This document shows, piece after piece, positions 25,801-34,151 of a DNA stretch of 56,795 nucleotides. The notes below the pieces were generated by a model that saw only the letters and a program-made list of their open reading frames with translations, was not told the origin of the DNA and did no database searches. The stretch is from positions 122,443 through 179,237 of the forward strand of contig NZ_RRYT01000009.1 of assembly GCF_006363815.1 (NCBI RefSeq). The letters are read 5' to 3'. A program made the position numbers and the translations under genes. Positions within the stretch are counted from its first letter, which is position 1. Every line of letters begins with the position of its first letter. The DNA comes from Thermomonospora catenispora (lineage in GTDB: Bacteria; Actinomycetota; Actinomycetes; Streptosporangiales; Streptosporangiaceae).

Positions 25801-27392
25801 GCGCCGAGCACCGCCACCCCCACATCGGCGGCGAGGGCGGCCTCGGCGTCCCCGGCGGTGGCGACCAGCACCCCCTCGCCGGTGGACTGGAGCACCCGGA
25901 CGTGCTCGGCCAGCGGAGTGTCCGCCGCCAGCGCGTCGTCGGCCAGCGGCAGCAGCTCGGCGGCGGAGGCGTGCTCGGTCAGCAGCACCCGCGCCCCGCT
26001 GTCGCGGGCCGCGGCCAGCACGGCGTCGGCCAGCGGGTCGAGCCGGCAGCCGATCCGGACCCGCCCCAGGACGCCGCCGGCGTCGTCCACCACCTCCATC
26101 GCCAGCCCCCGCGGGTCGGCGGGCGAGCCGGGATCGAGCCGACGCAGCCTGCGGCCCCGGGCGTCGGGTCGTTCGCGCAGCGCGGGGTCGGCGGCCAGCA
26201 GCCGGGCGGCGATCCGCCACACCTGCGGGTCGTCGGCGTCCAGGACCTGCAGCTCCTGCCCGCACAGCACCGTGGAGTCCACGACGACCGTCGAGATGCG
26301 GTCGAGTCTGCGGTACGCCGAGCCCTGCAGCGGGACGACGCCCTGTCTGGCCAGCTCGCGGCCCAGCGCGGCGGCGAATCCCTCGCGGCCGAGCCGGGCG
26401 GCGTGCGGCACCGACGCCACGATCAGTTCCGCGGCCATGCCGGGGTCGCGGGCCAGGCCCAGCGCCCCCGCGGCGGCGAGCAGCGCGGCCGGCGCCGATC
26501 GGTCGGCGTAGCGTTCGACCGGGCCGGGCGCCAGCGGCACGGGCCGGGGGGTGCGCGGCACGCCGGCGGCGGGCAGGCCGCCCTCGCACAGCTCCTCCTC
26601 GCGGCGGCACCACACGGCGCGGCGCTCGGCCAGCTCGGCGAGCAGCAGTCCGCGGCGGAGGGCGTCCACGCCCAGCGAGGTCGGTTCCTGGGTGAGGCCG
26701 TGCACGACGGCGCCGGCGAACGCCAGCGTCAGCTCGGCGCCGTGGCCGCCGAGCCGGGACTCCAGCAGCCGCCGGACCCGGGGCTGGGCGTCTACCAGCG
26801 CGACGGCGGCGCGGACCCCGCGCGGCAGATGGGGCCAGCGCATCAGCCGCCCGGTGACGGCCAGGCCGAACGCGGCGCAGTCGGCGGCCAGCGCGATCGC
26901 CGCGGCGGTCACGGGGGCCTTCTCGGCGGGATGGCCGTGGCCGGGGAAGTCCTCGTCGGGGCCTTCGGCGATCCGGTGGGCCTTCTCCACGGCCTCGACG
27001 GCGTCGACGATGGCGTCCAGGGAGGTCTTGTCCTCGTCGAAGGAGGCGAGCACCTCGCCGGTGATCGCGTTCACCTCGGCCCAGTTCACCCCGTCGAGGG
27101 CGCGCACCGCCCGCCGCACGGCGTTCTGGATCCGGCGGTCGGCGCGGGCGCGCAGTCCGCGGACCTCGACGTAGGCGCGGCCGTCGCGGCTCCACACCCG
27201 GCGCTGCCTGCGCGGCCCGATCAGGTTGGCCAGCTCGATGCGTTCGGCCAGGCCGGACAGGTCCACCGTCGGCGGCCTGGGCATCGGCGGCGTCGGCGGG
27301 GCGGGCAACGCCCGCACGGCGCGCGCCGGTAAGGCCGCCGTCGCCGCGGCGGCCCGAGGTACCAGCTCCGCGGCCGATCGCAGCAGACCCAT
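22872..27392 (-). CDS. Giant P-type cation-translocating ATPase (CtpI-like)
   Basis: A 1506-residue P-type ATPase about twice the usual size, comparable to mycobacterial CtpI (about 1600 aa). Residues 1-160 include an HMA-like fold (VEVRGLRARADRRIQNAVRR, GVNWAEVNAITGEVLASFD). A long region with several hydrophobic segments and a degenerate ATPase-like part follows. The canonical core comes after about 700: SLTGESMPV, the phosphorylation motif CFDKTGTLTEG with Asp964, MTGDGANDAAAIRLADVGIG near 1230, and a last membrane block near 1300-1490. The transported ion cannot be assigned, because no CPC or DPC motif is evident. ATG 27392 has GGAG nine bases upstream; GTG 27434 would add 14 residues. 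It is alone or co-transcribed with the DivIVA-repeat gene. Mycobacterial homologues are membrane proteins of poorly known substrate. Confidence 0.87.
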   Translation of the reverse strand: MGLLRSAAELVPRAAAATAALPARAVRALPAPPTPPMPRPPTVDLSGLAERIELANLIGPRRQRRVWSRDGRAYVEVRGLRARADRRIQNAVRRAVRALDGVNWAEVNAITGEVLASFDEDKTSLDAIVDAVEAVEKAHRIAEGPDEDFPGHGHPAEKAPVTAAAIALAADCAAFGLAVTGRLMRWPHLPRGVRAAVALVDAQPRVRRLLESRLGGHGAELTLAFAGAVVHGLTQEPTSLGVDALRRGLLLAELAERRAVWCRREEELCEGGLPAAGVPRTPRPVPLAPGPVERYADRSAPAALLAAAGALGLARDPGMAAELIVASVPHAARLGREGFAAALGRELARQGVVPLQGSAYRRLDRISTVVVDSTVLCGQELQVLDADDPQVWRIAARLLAADPALRERPDARGRRLRRLDPGSPADPRGLAMEVVDDAGGVLGRVRIGCRLDPLADAVLAAARDSGARVLLTEHASAAELLPLADDALAADTPLAEHVRVLQSTGEGVLVATAGDAEAALAADVGVAVLGASAEGRDQCWGADLICGPGLEQLWRLCTAIGAARENSERGVRLALGGTSLGALLVVADKRGASAFSTAPVYTAALGAMVGGVLSARRLARRRPPSPLPRLAWHALDPDTALERARELRARHIALRAARNGRRRLPERGPLRSAADLIAAVGHELRDPLTPVLVLGAAASAVVGSGVDAALVGGVMAGNAMVSGLQRMRAEQALGALLLGQRPPARRLRPGEPLPPLGEIAEDDGWERIPAEDLYVGDVIAIGPSDVVPADARLLAAEDLEVDEASLTGESMPVLKSVDPVPGAELAERSCMVYEGTTVLTGRAHAVVVATGSATQAGRAAALAGEAPAPAGVQVQLNELTRLALPITGLSGALVGMLAFARGVSIRQAISSGVAVAVAAVPEGLPLVATVAQLAAARRLSRRNVLARTSRTLGTMGRVDTLCFDKTGTLTEGRLRVVRLAGPAGDVDPASEPGRRLLIAGARACPPVDDPAEVRHATDRAVLEAARDRLGDGADWRLLHETPFEPSRGYSAAVGVAPENGRKSPFLAVKGAPEVVLPRCTRVAADATTRPMTERHRRQARRTIARLAEEGLRVLAIAEARPAEADLERAGALAETAELTLLGFVGIADALRPDAPEAVRRLTRAGIRIVMITGDHPATARAIAAGLGIPGADRVLTGADLDRLGEKERIARIARTSVFARVSPEHKVRIVQALQRAGRTVAMTGDGANDAAAIRLADVGIGLAQGDSRAAQSAADLILRGGDLPAIVEALLEGRALAESVRNAVSILVGGNAGEIAFTLYGTAFGGKAPLSTRQLLLVNTLTDMLPALAVALAPPTERGRRDAETAPPAAARGGPLADPLHEAIVLRGAITACGSVLAWHAGRLTGRRRRASTMALAALVLAQLVQTLQVGRRSPAVLATCAASLLVLLAVIETPVLSRFFGCTPLGPVAWTMVVAAAAVAFLASPLGPRLLRALGLVRAMPAAAS

Positions 27393-27545
27393 CAAGGGCG
27401 TCTCCGTGGTGTCCTGGGCGCGTGCAAAGGCCACTACCCCGCACGTCGCCGCTTGACACCCGCGGCTCCCGGCCCCGCGGCGTCCGACGCCCCCGATCGG
27501 GGTCGCCGGGCGGCGACGGAGCCCTCGCGGTCCCGGTGAGGGAGG

Positions 27546-27564
27546 CGGTCCGGCCCGCGGACCG
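27546..27564 (-). terminator. Hairpin just after the carboxyltransferase gene
   Basis: CGGTCCG (27546-27552), loop GCCCG, CGGACCG (27558-27564) lies four bases beyond the stop of the carboxyltransferase gene on the minus strand. A terminator or 3' stabiliser is likely. It separates that gene from the P-type ATPase gene. Confidence 0.5.
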
Positions 27565-27567
27565 GGG

Positions 27568-29373
27568 TCACCAGGTGTCGACGAAGTCCCTGCGGTGCTC
27601 GGGGATCGGGACGTCGCGCAGCGCGGCGGTGATCCAGCGGCGGGTGTCGGCCGGGTCGATCACGTCGTCGATCTCGAAGACGGTCGCCACGTTGAGGGCC
27701 TTGCCGCGCTCGTAGGCGGCGGCGACGAGCCGTTCGAAGGCGGCCTCCCGTTCGGCGGGGTCGGCGATGGCCTCCAGCTCCCGCCGGAACCCGAGCCGGA
27801 CCGCGCCCTCCAGGCCCATCCCGCCCAGCTCCCCGGTCGGCCAGGCCACCGTGGCGACCGGGACCCGCAGGCTGCCGCCGGCCATGGCCTGCGCGCCCAG
27901 CCCGTAGGCCTTGCGCAGGATCACCATGCAGATCGGCACCCGCAGGTGCGCCCCGGTGACGAACAGGCGGCTGAAGTGCCGCACGGTCGCGCTCTCCTCG
28001 GCGTCGGGGCCGACCATGAACCCCGGGGTGTCGCACAGGGACACCACCGGCAGCCCGTGCGCGTCGCACAGCTGCAGGAAGCGGGCGGCCTTGTCGGCGG
28101 CGTCCCGGTCGATGGCGCCGCCGAGGTGGGCGGGGTTGTTGGCGATCAGCCCGTAGGGGCGTCCCTCGATGCGGATCAGCGCGGTGATGATCCCGACGCC
28201 GAAGTCGCGCCGCAGCTCCAGCACCGAGTCGGTGTCGGCCAGGGCGTCGACGACGGCGCGGACGTCGTAGACGCGGCGCCGGTCCTCGGGGATCAGCGTG
28301 CGCAGCCGCCGCTGGTCGGGCGCGGTCCACTCCCGCACCGGCCCCCGGAAGTAGGACAGGTAGCGGCGGGCCGCCGCGACGGCCTCGGCCTCGTCGGCGA
28401 CGGGGAGGTCCACGACCCCGTTGCGGGTCTGCACCTCGATCGGGCCGATCTGCTCGGGGGTGAAGACGCCCAGCCCGCCGCCCTCGATCATCGCCGGGCC
28501 GCCCATGCCGATGTTGGCGTCCCGCGTGGCGATCACCACGTCGCAGCAGCCCAGCAGCGCGGCGTTGCCCGCGAAGCAGCGTCCGGCCGCGATCCCCACC
28601 AGCGGCACCCGCCCGCTGAGCCGGGCGAACAGGTGGAACGCCATGGTGTCCAGCCCGGAGACGGTGGGGGTGTCGGTGTCGCCGGGCCGTCCGCCGCCGC
28701 CCTCGGCGAACAGCACCACCGGCAGGCGCCGCCGTTCGGCCAGCTCGAACATGCGGTCCTTCTTGATGTGGTTCATCGCGCCCTGGGTGCCGGCGAGCAC
28801 CATGTAGTCGTAGGACAGCACCATGGCGGGCTCGCCGTCGATCTCGCCGATCCCGGCCACCAGCCCGTCGGCGGGGGTGCGCTCGATCAGCTCCTGAAGC
28901 GGGCGGCGGGCGCGCTGCGCGGCGATGACCAGCGGGCCGTACTCGACGAACGTGCCGGGGTCGCACAGGTCGGCGATGTTCTCCCGGGCGGTGCGCCGTC
29001 CGGTGGCGTGCCGCCGGGCCACCGCCTCGGGCCGGGCGGCGTCCTGCACGAGCTCGTGCCGGCGGAGCGCCTCGGCCAGGTCCGGGCGGATCGCGTCGAG
29101 GTCCTCGGCCGGGTCGGGGCGTTCGGCGGCGGGCCCCTCGCCCTCGACGACGGCGGGCTCGAGACGGGCGAGGAGGTCGCCCTCGGCGACCGTGTCCCCC
29201 ACGGCCACGGTCAGCCGCCGCACGACGCCGGGCGCGGGGGCCTCCACGACGTGCTGCATCTTCATCGCCTCGAGCACCACCAGCGGGTCGCCGGCCGCCA
29301 CCCGCTGCCCGTCGGCGGCCTCGAGGCTCTCGACCGTGCCGTGCATCGGCGCGGTGACCCGGAGTTCCCTCAC
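27568..29373 (-). CDS. Biotin-carrier/carboxyltransferase fusion (acyl-CoA carboxylase type)
   Basis: A 601-residue protein that fuses a biotinyl domain to a biotin-dependent carboxyltransferase. Residues 1-75 form the biotinyl domain, with VVLEAMKMQHVV at 32-43 and Lys38 the biotin site. Residues about 110-600 form both carboxyltransferase halves: ARENIADLCDPGTFVEYGPL, the oxyanion-forming LFAEGGGGRPGD near 225-236, RCFAGNAALLGCCDVVIA, GMGGPAMIEGGGLGVF and the second half with SLCDTPGFMVGP and RKAYGLGAQAMAGG. Carboxyltransferase subunits are normally separate from the biotin carrier, which is fused to biotin carboxylase, so this order is unusual. No biotin carboxylase gene is nearby, so it must borrow that subunit. 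GTG 29373 has GAAGGGAAG upstream. The acyl-CoA substrate is unknown. Confidence 0.88.
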   Translation of the reverse strand: MRELRVTAPMHGTVESLEAADGQRVAAGDPLVVLEAMKMQHVVEAPAPGVVRRLTVAVGDTVAEGDLLARLEPAVVEGEGPAAERPDPAEDLDAIRPDLAEALRRHELVQDAARPEAVARRHATGRRTARENIADLCDPGTFVEYGPLVIAAQRARRPLQELIERTPADGLVAGIGEIDGEPAMVLSYDYMVLAGTQGAMNHIKKDRMFELAERRRLPVVLFAEGGGGRPGDTDTPTVSGLDTMAFHLFARLSGRVPLVGIAAGRCFAGNAALLGCCDVVIATRDANIGMGGPAMIEGGGLGVFTPEQIGPIEVQTRNGVVDLPVADEAEAVAAARRYLSYFRGPVREWTAPDQRRLRTLIPEDRRRVYDVRAVVDALADTDSVLELRRDFGVGIITALIRIEGRPYGLIANNPAHLGGAIDRDAADKAARFLQLCDAHGLPVVSLCDTPGFMVGPDAEESATVRHFSRLFVTGAHLRVPICMVILRKAYGLGAQAMAGGSLRVPVATVAWPTGELGGMGLEGAVRLGFRRELEAIADPAEREAAFERLVAAAYERGKALNVATVFEIDDVIDPADTRRWITAALRDVPIPEHRRDFVDTW

Positions 29374-29502
29374 GCTCGCTTCCCTTCGCCCTCACCCGGG
29401 CGGGCGCGGCGGACGCCTCGCCCGTTCCACCGTGCACGCGGCCCGCGGCGCCGGTCCGCACGCGGCCGCGGGATCGGTCCACCCGGCGCCCGGGGGTCGC
29501 CG

Positions 29503-29557
29503 CCGCACGGCCCCGTGCGGGCGCCGCGGCGGGCCCGCGACGGCGCGCGGGCCCGCC
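29503..29557 (-). terminator. Tandem strong hairpins between thiolase and carboxyltransferase genes
   Basis: A perfect 12-bp stem (29528-29539 GGCGGGCCCGCG with 29546-29557, loop six bases) begins 13 bases after the thiolase stop, reading the minus strand. A second one (CCGCACGG with CCGTGCGG, 29503-29520) follows directly. They should stop thiolase transcription, so the carboxyltransferase gene needs its own promoter in the rest of this gap. Confidence 0.62.
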
Positions 29558-29569
29558 GGAGAGGGCCTG

Positions 29570-30778
29570 TCAGGCCGAGACGCGCTCGAAGACGGCGGCC
29601 AGGCCCTGGCCGCCGCCGATGCACATGGTCTCCAGGGCGTAGCGGGCCTGGCGGCGCTCCATCTCGTACATCAAGGTGGCCAGGATCCGGCAGCCGGTCG
29701 CCCCGACCGGGTGGCCCAGCGAGATCCCCGAGCCGTTGACGTTCATCCGCTCGAAGTCGTCCTTGCCGAAGCCCCACTCCCGGGTCACGCCGAGGACCTG
29801 GGCGGCGAACGCCTCGTTCAGCTCGATGAGGTCCATGTCGGCCAGCCGCAGCCCGGCCCGCTCCAGCGCCCGCGCCGTGGCCGGCACCGGCCCCAGCCCC
29901 ATCAGCTCCGGCGGCACGCCGGCCACCGCCCACGACACCAGCCGGGCCCGGACGGTCAGGCCGAGCCGGTCGGCCTCCTCCCGGGTGGTCACCAGGCAGA
30001 CCGCGGCGCCGTCGTTCTGGCCGCTGGCGTTCCCGGCGGTGACGGTGGCCTCGGGGTCGATCTTGGCGCGCACCGGCCGCAGCGCGGCCAGCTTCTCCAG
30101 GGTGGTGTCGGCGCGGGGGTGCTCGTCGCGGTCCACCACGAGGGTCTCCTTGCGGGTGACCACCTCGACCGGCACCAGCTCCTCGTCGAACCGGCCCTCC
30201 CGCTGGGCGGCCACCGCGCGCTGGTGCGAACGCAACGCCAGCTCGTCCTGCTCCTCACGGGGGATGCCGTACTTGGCGCGGACGTTCTCCGCGGTCTCCA
30301 GCATCCCGCCGGGCACGGGGTGGTTCTCGCCGCCGGGGGTGACCCGGGCCCGGTCCAGCCGGTCCACCAGCTTGATCTCGGCGCCGGGGCGGCCCCAGCG
30401 CAGGCCGGTGGCGTAGTACTCGACCTGGCTCATGCTCTCCACGCCGCCGGCGATCACGGTGTCGGCGGCGCCGTCGCGGACCATCATCACCGCGTTGATG
30501 ACCGCCTGCAGGCCCGAGCCGCACCGGCGGTCGATCTGGCTGCCGGGGGTGTCCACCGGCAGTCCGGCGTCCAGGGCGGCGACCCGCCCGATGGCGGGGG
30601 CCTCCCCGTTGGGGTTGCACTGGCCGAGGATCACCTCGTCGATGCGCTCCGCACCGGTGCGCCGCAGCAGCTCGCTGATGACGATCGCGGCCAGCCGTTG
30701 CGGCGGGACGTCCTTGAGCGCCCCGCCGTACCGGCCGACGGGCGTGCGGACGGGCGAACAGACGACGACCTCACGCAT
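29570..30778 (-). CDS. Acetyl-CoA C-acyltransferase (thiolase)
   Basis: A 402-residue thiolase, which splits 3-ketoacyl-CoA with CoA (or joins two acyl-CoAs) in the cytoplasm. The active site is complete: Cys86 in QIDRRCGSGLQA, His356 in GHPVGATG and Cys386 in CIGGGQG. ATG 30778 has AGGAGGT upstream (minus strand), better than the upstream frame extension. It lies between a class III CoA-transferase gene and a biotin-domain carboxyltransferase gene, which points to acyl-CoA catabolism rather than biosynthesis. The substrate chain (beta-ketoadipyl, branched or long) cannot be told. Strong hairpins follow its stop. It may belong with the CoA-transferase gene as a two-gene unit, since they are 117 bases apart on the same strand. 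Confidence 0.93.
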   Translation of the reverse strand: MREVVVCSPVRTPVGRYGGALKDVPPQRLAAIVISELLRRTGAERIDEVILGQCNPNGEAPAIGRVAALDAGLPVDTPGSQIDRRCGSGLQAVINAVMMVRDGAADTVIAGGVESMSQVEYYATGLRWGRPGAEIKLVDRLDRARVTPGGENHPVPGGMLETAENVRAKYGIPREEQDELALRSHQRAVAAQREGRFDEELVPVEVVTRKETLVVDRDEHPRADTTLEKLAALRPVRAKIDPEATVTAGNASGQNDGAAVCLVTTREEADRLGLTVRARLVSWAVAGVPPELMGLGPVPATARALERAGLRLADMDLIELNEAFAAQVLGVTREWGFGKDDFERMNVNGSGISLGHPVGATGCRILATLMYEMERRQARYALETMCIGGGQGLAAVFERVSA

Positions 30779-30895
30779 GCGGTGACCTCCTGACGAGCGG
30801 CGATTCATCCCGAGTCTGCCGCATTCGCCGCGATGGCCCCGAACCGGGTCGCGTCGTTGTCCGCCCGCCCAACGCCGGGCCGCCCCGTCTGGGCG

Positions 30896-32056
30896 TCAGC
30901 CCTGTGCGACCACCCCGTCGGCCAGCAGCCCGTCCACGTCGTCGACGCCGAACTCCGTGAGCACCTCCCGGGTGTGCTGGCCGGGCAGGGCGGGCGGCGA
31001 GGAGATCTCCCCCGGCGTCCGGGAGAAGCGCGGCGCGGGCGCGGGCTGCAGATGCCCGTCGCGTTCGACGAACACCTCGCGCTCGGCGTTGTAGGGGTGC
31101 CGGGGGGCCTCGGTCAGCGACAGCACCGGCGCCACGCAGGCGTCGCCCGGCAGGAAGATCTCCGCCCACTCGTCGCGGGTCCTGGTCTTGAACGCCTCGG
31201 CGAACCGCTCGCGCAGCTTCGGCCAGCCCGCCCGGTCGTGCTGGCCGGGCAGGTCGTCGGCGTCCTCCAGGCCAAGCCGGCGCAGGAACTCGGCGTAGAA
31301 CTGCGGCTCGATGGCGCCGACGGCCACGTACTTGCCGTCGGCGGTCTCGTACACGTCGTACCAGGGGGCGCCGGTGTCCAGCATGTTCACCCCGCGCTCG
31401 TCCCGCCACAGGCCGCCGGCCAGGAAGCCGTGGATGAACGTGGTCAGGTGCGCGGTGCCGTCGACGATGGCGGCGTCCACCACCTGGCCCCGGCCGCTCT
31501 TTCGGGCCTCCAGCAGGGCGGCGAGCATCCCGACGAGCAGGTACATGCTGCCGCCGGCGAAGTCGCCGAGCAGGTTGAGCGGCACCTGCGGCGGGCCGCC
31601 CGCCCGGCCGATGGCGTGCAGCGCGCCGGTGGTGGCGATGTAGCCGATGTCGTGTCCGGCGCTCCGGGAGAGCCGTCCCTCCTGGCCCCAGCCGGTCATC
31701 CGGCCGTACACCAGCGTGGGGTTGACCGCCATGCAGTCGTCGGGGCCGAGGCCGAGCCGTTCGGTCACGCCCGGCCGGAATCCCTCGATCAGCGCGTCGG
31801 CCCGCTCGACCAGTTTCAGCACCACCTGCCTGCCCCGGTCGGACTTCAGATCGACGGCGATGGACCGCTTGCCCCGGTTGGTGAAGTCGGTGGCCGCCGC
31901 CCCCGGAGCGCCCGGGACCACCGCCGAGGGCCGGTCCACTCGGATCACCTCGGCGCCCAGGTCGGCCAGCAGCATGGCGGCGAACGGGCCGGGCCCGATC
32001 CCGGCCAGTTCGATCACCCTGATGCCCGCCAGCGGTCCGCGCTTCGACCCGCTCAT
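30896..32056 (-). CDS. Class III CoA-transferase (CaiB/BaiF; alpha-methylacyl-CoA racemase-like)
   Basis: A 386-residue CaiB/BaiF-family protein. The N-terminal PLAGIRVIELAGIGPGPFAAMLLADLGAEVIRVDRP and the pair His135 (SAGHDIGY) and Asp165 (NLLGDFAGG) match the catalytic His/Asp of alpha-methylacyl-CoA racemase (H126/D156 in the Mycobacterium tuberculosis enzyme). Racemisation of 2-methylacyl-CoA is therefore more likely than CoA transfer, and it would let beta-oxidation process branched or steroid side chains. ATG 32056 has GAAAGGGG upstream. It precedes the thiolase gene, supporting a role in branched acyl-CoA degradation. The alternative, formyl-CoA-type transferase, is less likely. Confidence 0.88.
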   Translation of the reverse strand: MSGSKRGPLAGIRVIELAGIGPGPFAAMLLADLGAEVIRVDRPSAVVPGAPGAAATDFTNRGKRSIAVDLKSDRGRQVVLKLVERADALIEGFRPGVTERLGLGPDDCMAVNPTLVYGRMTGWGQEGRLSRSAGHDIGYIATTGALHAIGRAGGPPQVPLNLLGDFAGGSMYLLVGMLAALLEARKSGRGQVVDAAIVDGTAHLTTFIHGFLAGGLWRDERGVNMLDTGAPWYDVYETADGKYVAVGAIEPQFYAEFLRRLGLEDADDLPGQHDRAGWPKLRERFAEAFKTRTRDEWAEIFLPGDACVAPVLSLTEAPRHPYNAEREVFVERDGHLQPAPAPRFSRTPGEISSPPALPGQHTREVLTEFGVDDVDGLLADGVVAQG

Positions 32057-32264
32057 CACGACCCCTTTCACACCCTGTTCCCAGGCACGGTGGAACGCCG
32101 GACGCACGGCCCGACCGTCCCAGTGTGCCGCACCACAGTAAGCGGTCCCTGACCCGCCCCTGGTGAGCGCGGCGCGGGCGCGGGGCCGTCCGGAGCCCGA
32201 TCACCGGGGGAGGGCGCCGGAGAGGGCGGGTCCGGCGACCGGGCCCGACGGGGTCCGGGCGGGT

Positions 32265-33875
32265 TCAGGCGGGGCGCGCGGTCACGGTGACCCGGCCGTC
32301 CGGTCGCCGGGCGAGGTCGGGGCCGGTGGCGACCAGCAGCCGCCCGGACACGCTGGCGACCTCGACGGGCCCCTTCACCCGGGGGACGGCGCCGGGCGCG
32401 GCGGCGGCCAGGTAGTACCAGGACTTGCGCGGCGACCGCCACCACAGGCCGCTCACCGGCCGCCGCCAGTCGCAGGGACCGGCCTGGTGGGACCGGCCGG
32501 AGGGCTCGATCAGGGTGGCCTGGGCGGAGGTCCGCCCGTCGGGATGGACGGAGCGGGTGCACACCCAGCGGGCGCGCCTGGTCTGCTCGGGCAGCCTGCC
32601 GGACCAGAACTCCCAGGCGGCGGCCTCGGTGACCGGCCGGGTCGGGGCGGGGAGGGCGCACCCCAGCCGTTCCCACAGCCTGAGCCCCGCCGAGCCGGGG
32701 GCGACCGCCTTGGGGTCGGAGCCGGCGGAGGTCCGGTGGAGGACGGCGACGGGCGTCGGGCCGCCCAGCTCGGCGAGCATCACCGAGCCCTTCGGTCCGG
32801 TGAGCCGCAGCACGGGGCCGCGGCGGCAGGGGGTGTCGGCGGTCACCGGTCCCACCACCCCCTGCCGGAGGGGCGTCTTCTCGCCGTCGGGGGTCTTCGC
32901 CGCGGTCACCCACGGCGCCACCAGGTAGCGCCCCTCCCCCAGCGGCAGCGCCTCCGCCCTGTCGCCGGCGGGGATCTCCTCCAGGGTCCGGGCGGGCTCG
33001 GTGTAGCGGACGACGCGATCGCCGTACCGCAGCAGCGCCGTCGAGGAGGCGCCGACCTTCCCGGCGTACAGCAGCTGCGGGGCCACGTCCCGGCCGGCCC
33101 GGCGCGCCCAGGCGGTGTGCGCGCGGGCGACGAACCCCTCGTCGGCGACCAGCGTGCCGCGCGCCGGCCACACCTGGAGGGTCCGGGGGGCGGTGGCCCA
33201 GTCCCGGGGCGGGGCCTTCACCAGGCTGCCCTGCAGGGCCTCGGCGGGGTTGGACGAGGGGCTGGTCTCCAGCACGAACACCGTCCCGACCAGCCCCACG
33301 GTGAGGGCGGTGGCCACCGCGATGGGCAGCCGGGTGCGCCGCCGCAGGGCGCGCCGATGCGCCTGCCGCACCGACAGGTCCGACAGCAGCCCGGCGGACC
33401 GGCCGCCCAGATCGGGGATCCCCTCGACCGTCTCGGCCGCCTCCAGCACGGCCGCCGGGTCCGGCACCCCCAGCTCGACCAGCTGGTCGCGAACGGCGTA
33501 CCGGGGCATCCTCTCCACCTCGCGCAGCACGTAGGCCACCCGGACCTCCGGGTCCAGCTCGGCCAGCGCCAGGGTCAGCGCGGGGTCGGGCAGTCGCGGG
33601 GGCAGCCCGCGCAGCCAGGGGCCCAGACCGATGCGCAGCCACCAGGCCGGCCGCATCGACCGCCGCAGCACACGAGTGCGCATCCGGGCGTAGCCGTACC
33701 GGCCCGGCCGGGCCGCGCGGCCGCCCAGCAACGGGAACTCCCCGTCGACGATCCGCTGCGCGACCGCCAGCCGGTGGATGCGCTTGCCCGTGCCGGGCAG
33801 GACGAGGTACGCCAGCCGGACCAGATCGCGATAGCGCCGCTCGAGCACGGCGCCGGGCGGGGCTTTCTGCGGCAT
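32265..33875 (-). CDS. Membrane protein with sigma-factor-like N-terminus and exported C-terminal domain
   Basis: A 536-residue protein without a clear family name. Residues 10-150 look like a degenerate ECF sigma factor: a region-2-like start (LERRYRDLVRLAYLVLP) and a region-4-like end (LDPEVRVAYVLREVERMPRY, then AVRDQLVELGVPDP). The central RNA-polymerase-contact motifs are not clear. A single hydrophobic segment follows at about 192-214 (LPIAVATALTVGLVGTVFVLE), then a 300-residue outside part rich in Trp, Pro and Arg, with a few cysteines (DTPCRRG, RLGCALP, RWVCTRS, AGPCDW) that could form disulfides. ATG 33875 has AGGAG eight bases upstream. Such sigma-like/membrane fusions are known in actinomycetes. 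It may sense something outside, but direct transcription activity is doubtful. Confidence 0.7.
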   Translation of the reverse strand: MPQKAPPGAVLERRYRDLVRLAYLVLPGTGKRIHRLAVAQRIVDGEFPLLGGRAARPGRYGYARMRTRVLRRSMRPAWWLRIGLGPWLRGLPPRLPDPALTLALAELDPEVRVAYVLREVERMPRYAVRDQLVELGVPDPAAVLEAAETVEGIPDLGGRSAGLLSDLSVRQAHRRALRRRTRLPIAVATALTVGLVGTVFVLETSPSSNPAEALQGSLVKAPPRDWATAPRTLQVWPARGTLVADEGFVARAHTAWARRAGRDVAPQLLYAGKVGASSTALLRYGDRVVRYTEPARTLEEIPAGDRAEALPLGEGRYLVAPWVTAAKTPDGEKTPLRQGVVGPVTADTPCRRGPVLRLTGPKGSVMLAELGGPTPVAVLHRTSAGSDPKAVAPGSAGLRLWERLGCALPAPTRPVTEAAAWEFWSGRLPEQTRRARWVCTRSVHPDGRTSAQATLIEPSGRSHQAGPCDWRRPVSGLWWRSPRKSWYYLAAAAPGAVPRVKGPVEVASVSGRLLVATGPDLARRPDGRVTVTARPA

Positions 33876-34113
33876 GGAAGGGCTCCTTCGAAAGCGGCTG
33901 AGAAAAGGTGCACCGGTGCGTCGGCGCACGGATGCGCCGGGACACCGCAGGCTAGGGAGCGCCGCAGAATGCCGTGCGGGAATTGAACCAAGGATTAACG
34001 TGGCGAACGCATATATCGCCTTTTATCCGCCCCGCCCTCGTCCCCGCGCCCCTTCCCGGCCGCGACCCGGCCCGCTCGTTCCGTCCTGAACGCACGAGCC
34101 GCCCGCAACGTCC

Positions 34114-34119
34114 TAATCT
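34114..34119 (+). promoter_or_regulatory. Possible -10 element (TAATCT) for the M50 peptidase gene
   Basis: TAATCT lies 33 bases before GTG 34152. Transcription would start near 34126 and leave a short leader that includes the GAGGTGA ribosome-binding site. The rest of the divergent gap 33876-34113 shows only small inverted repeats and an A/T-richer stretch near 33980-34030; I see no gene in it. Confidence 0.4.
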
Positions 34120-34151
34120 TGGCGACGGCGACGAGATCCCCCGAGGTGAAC

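Noticed and set aside
22371-27332. A 1653-codon open frame opposite the P-type ATPase gene
   Set aside because: It has no family sequence, is very rich in Gly/Arg/Gln/His, and arises from G/C-rich third positions of the real gene on the other strand.
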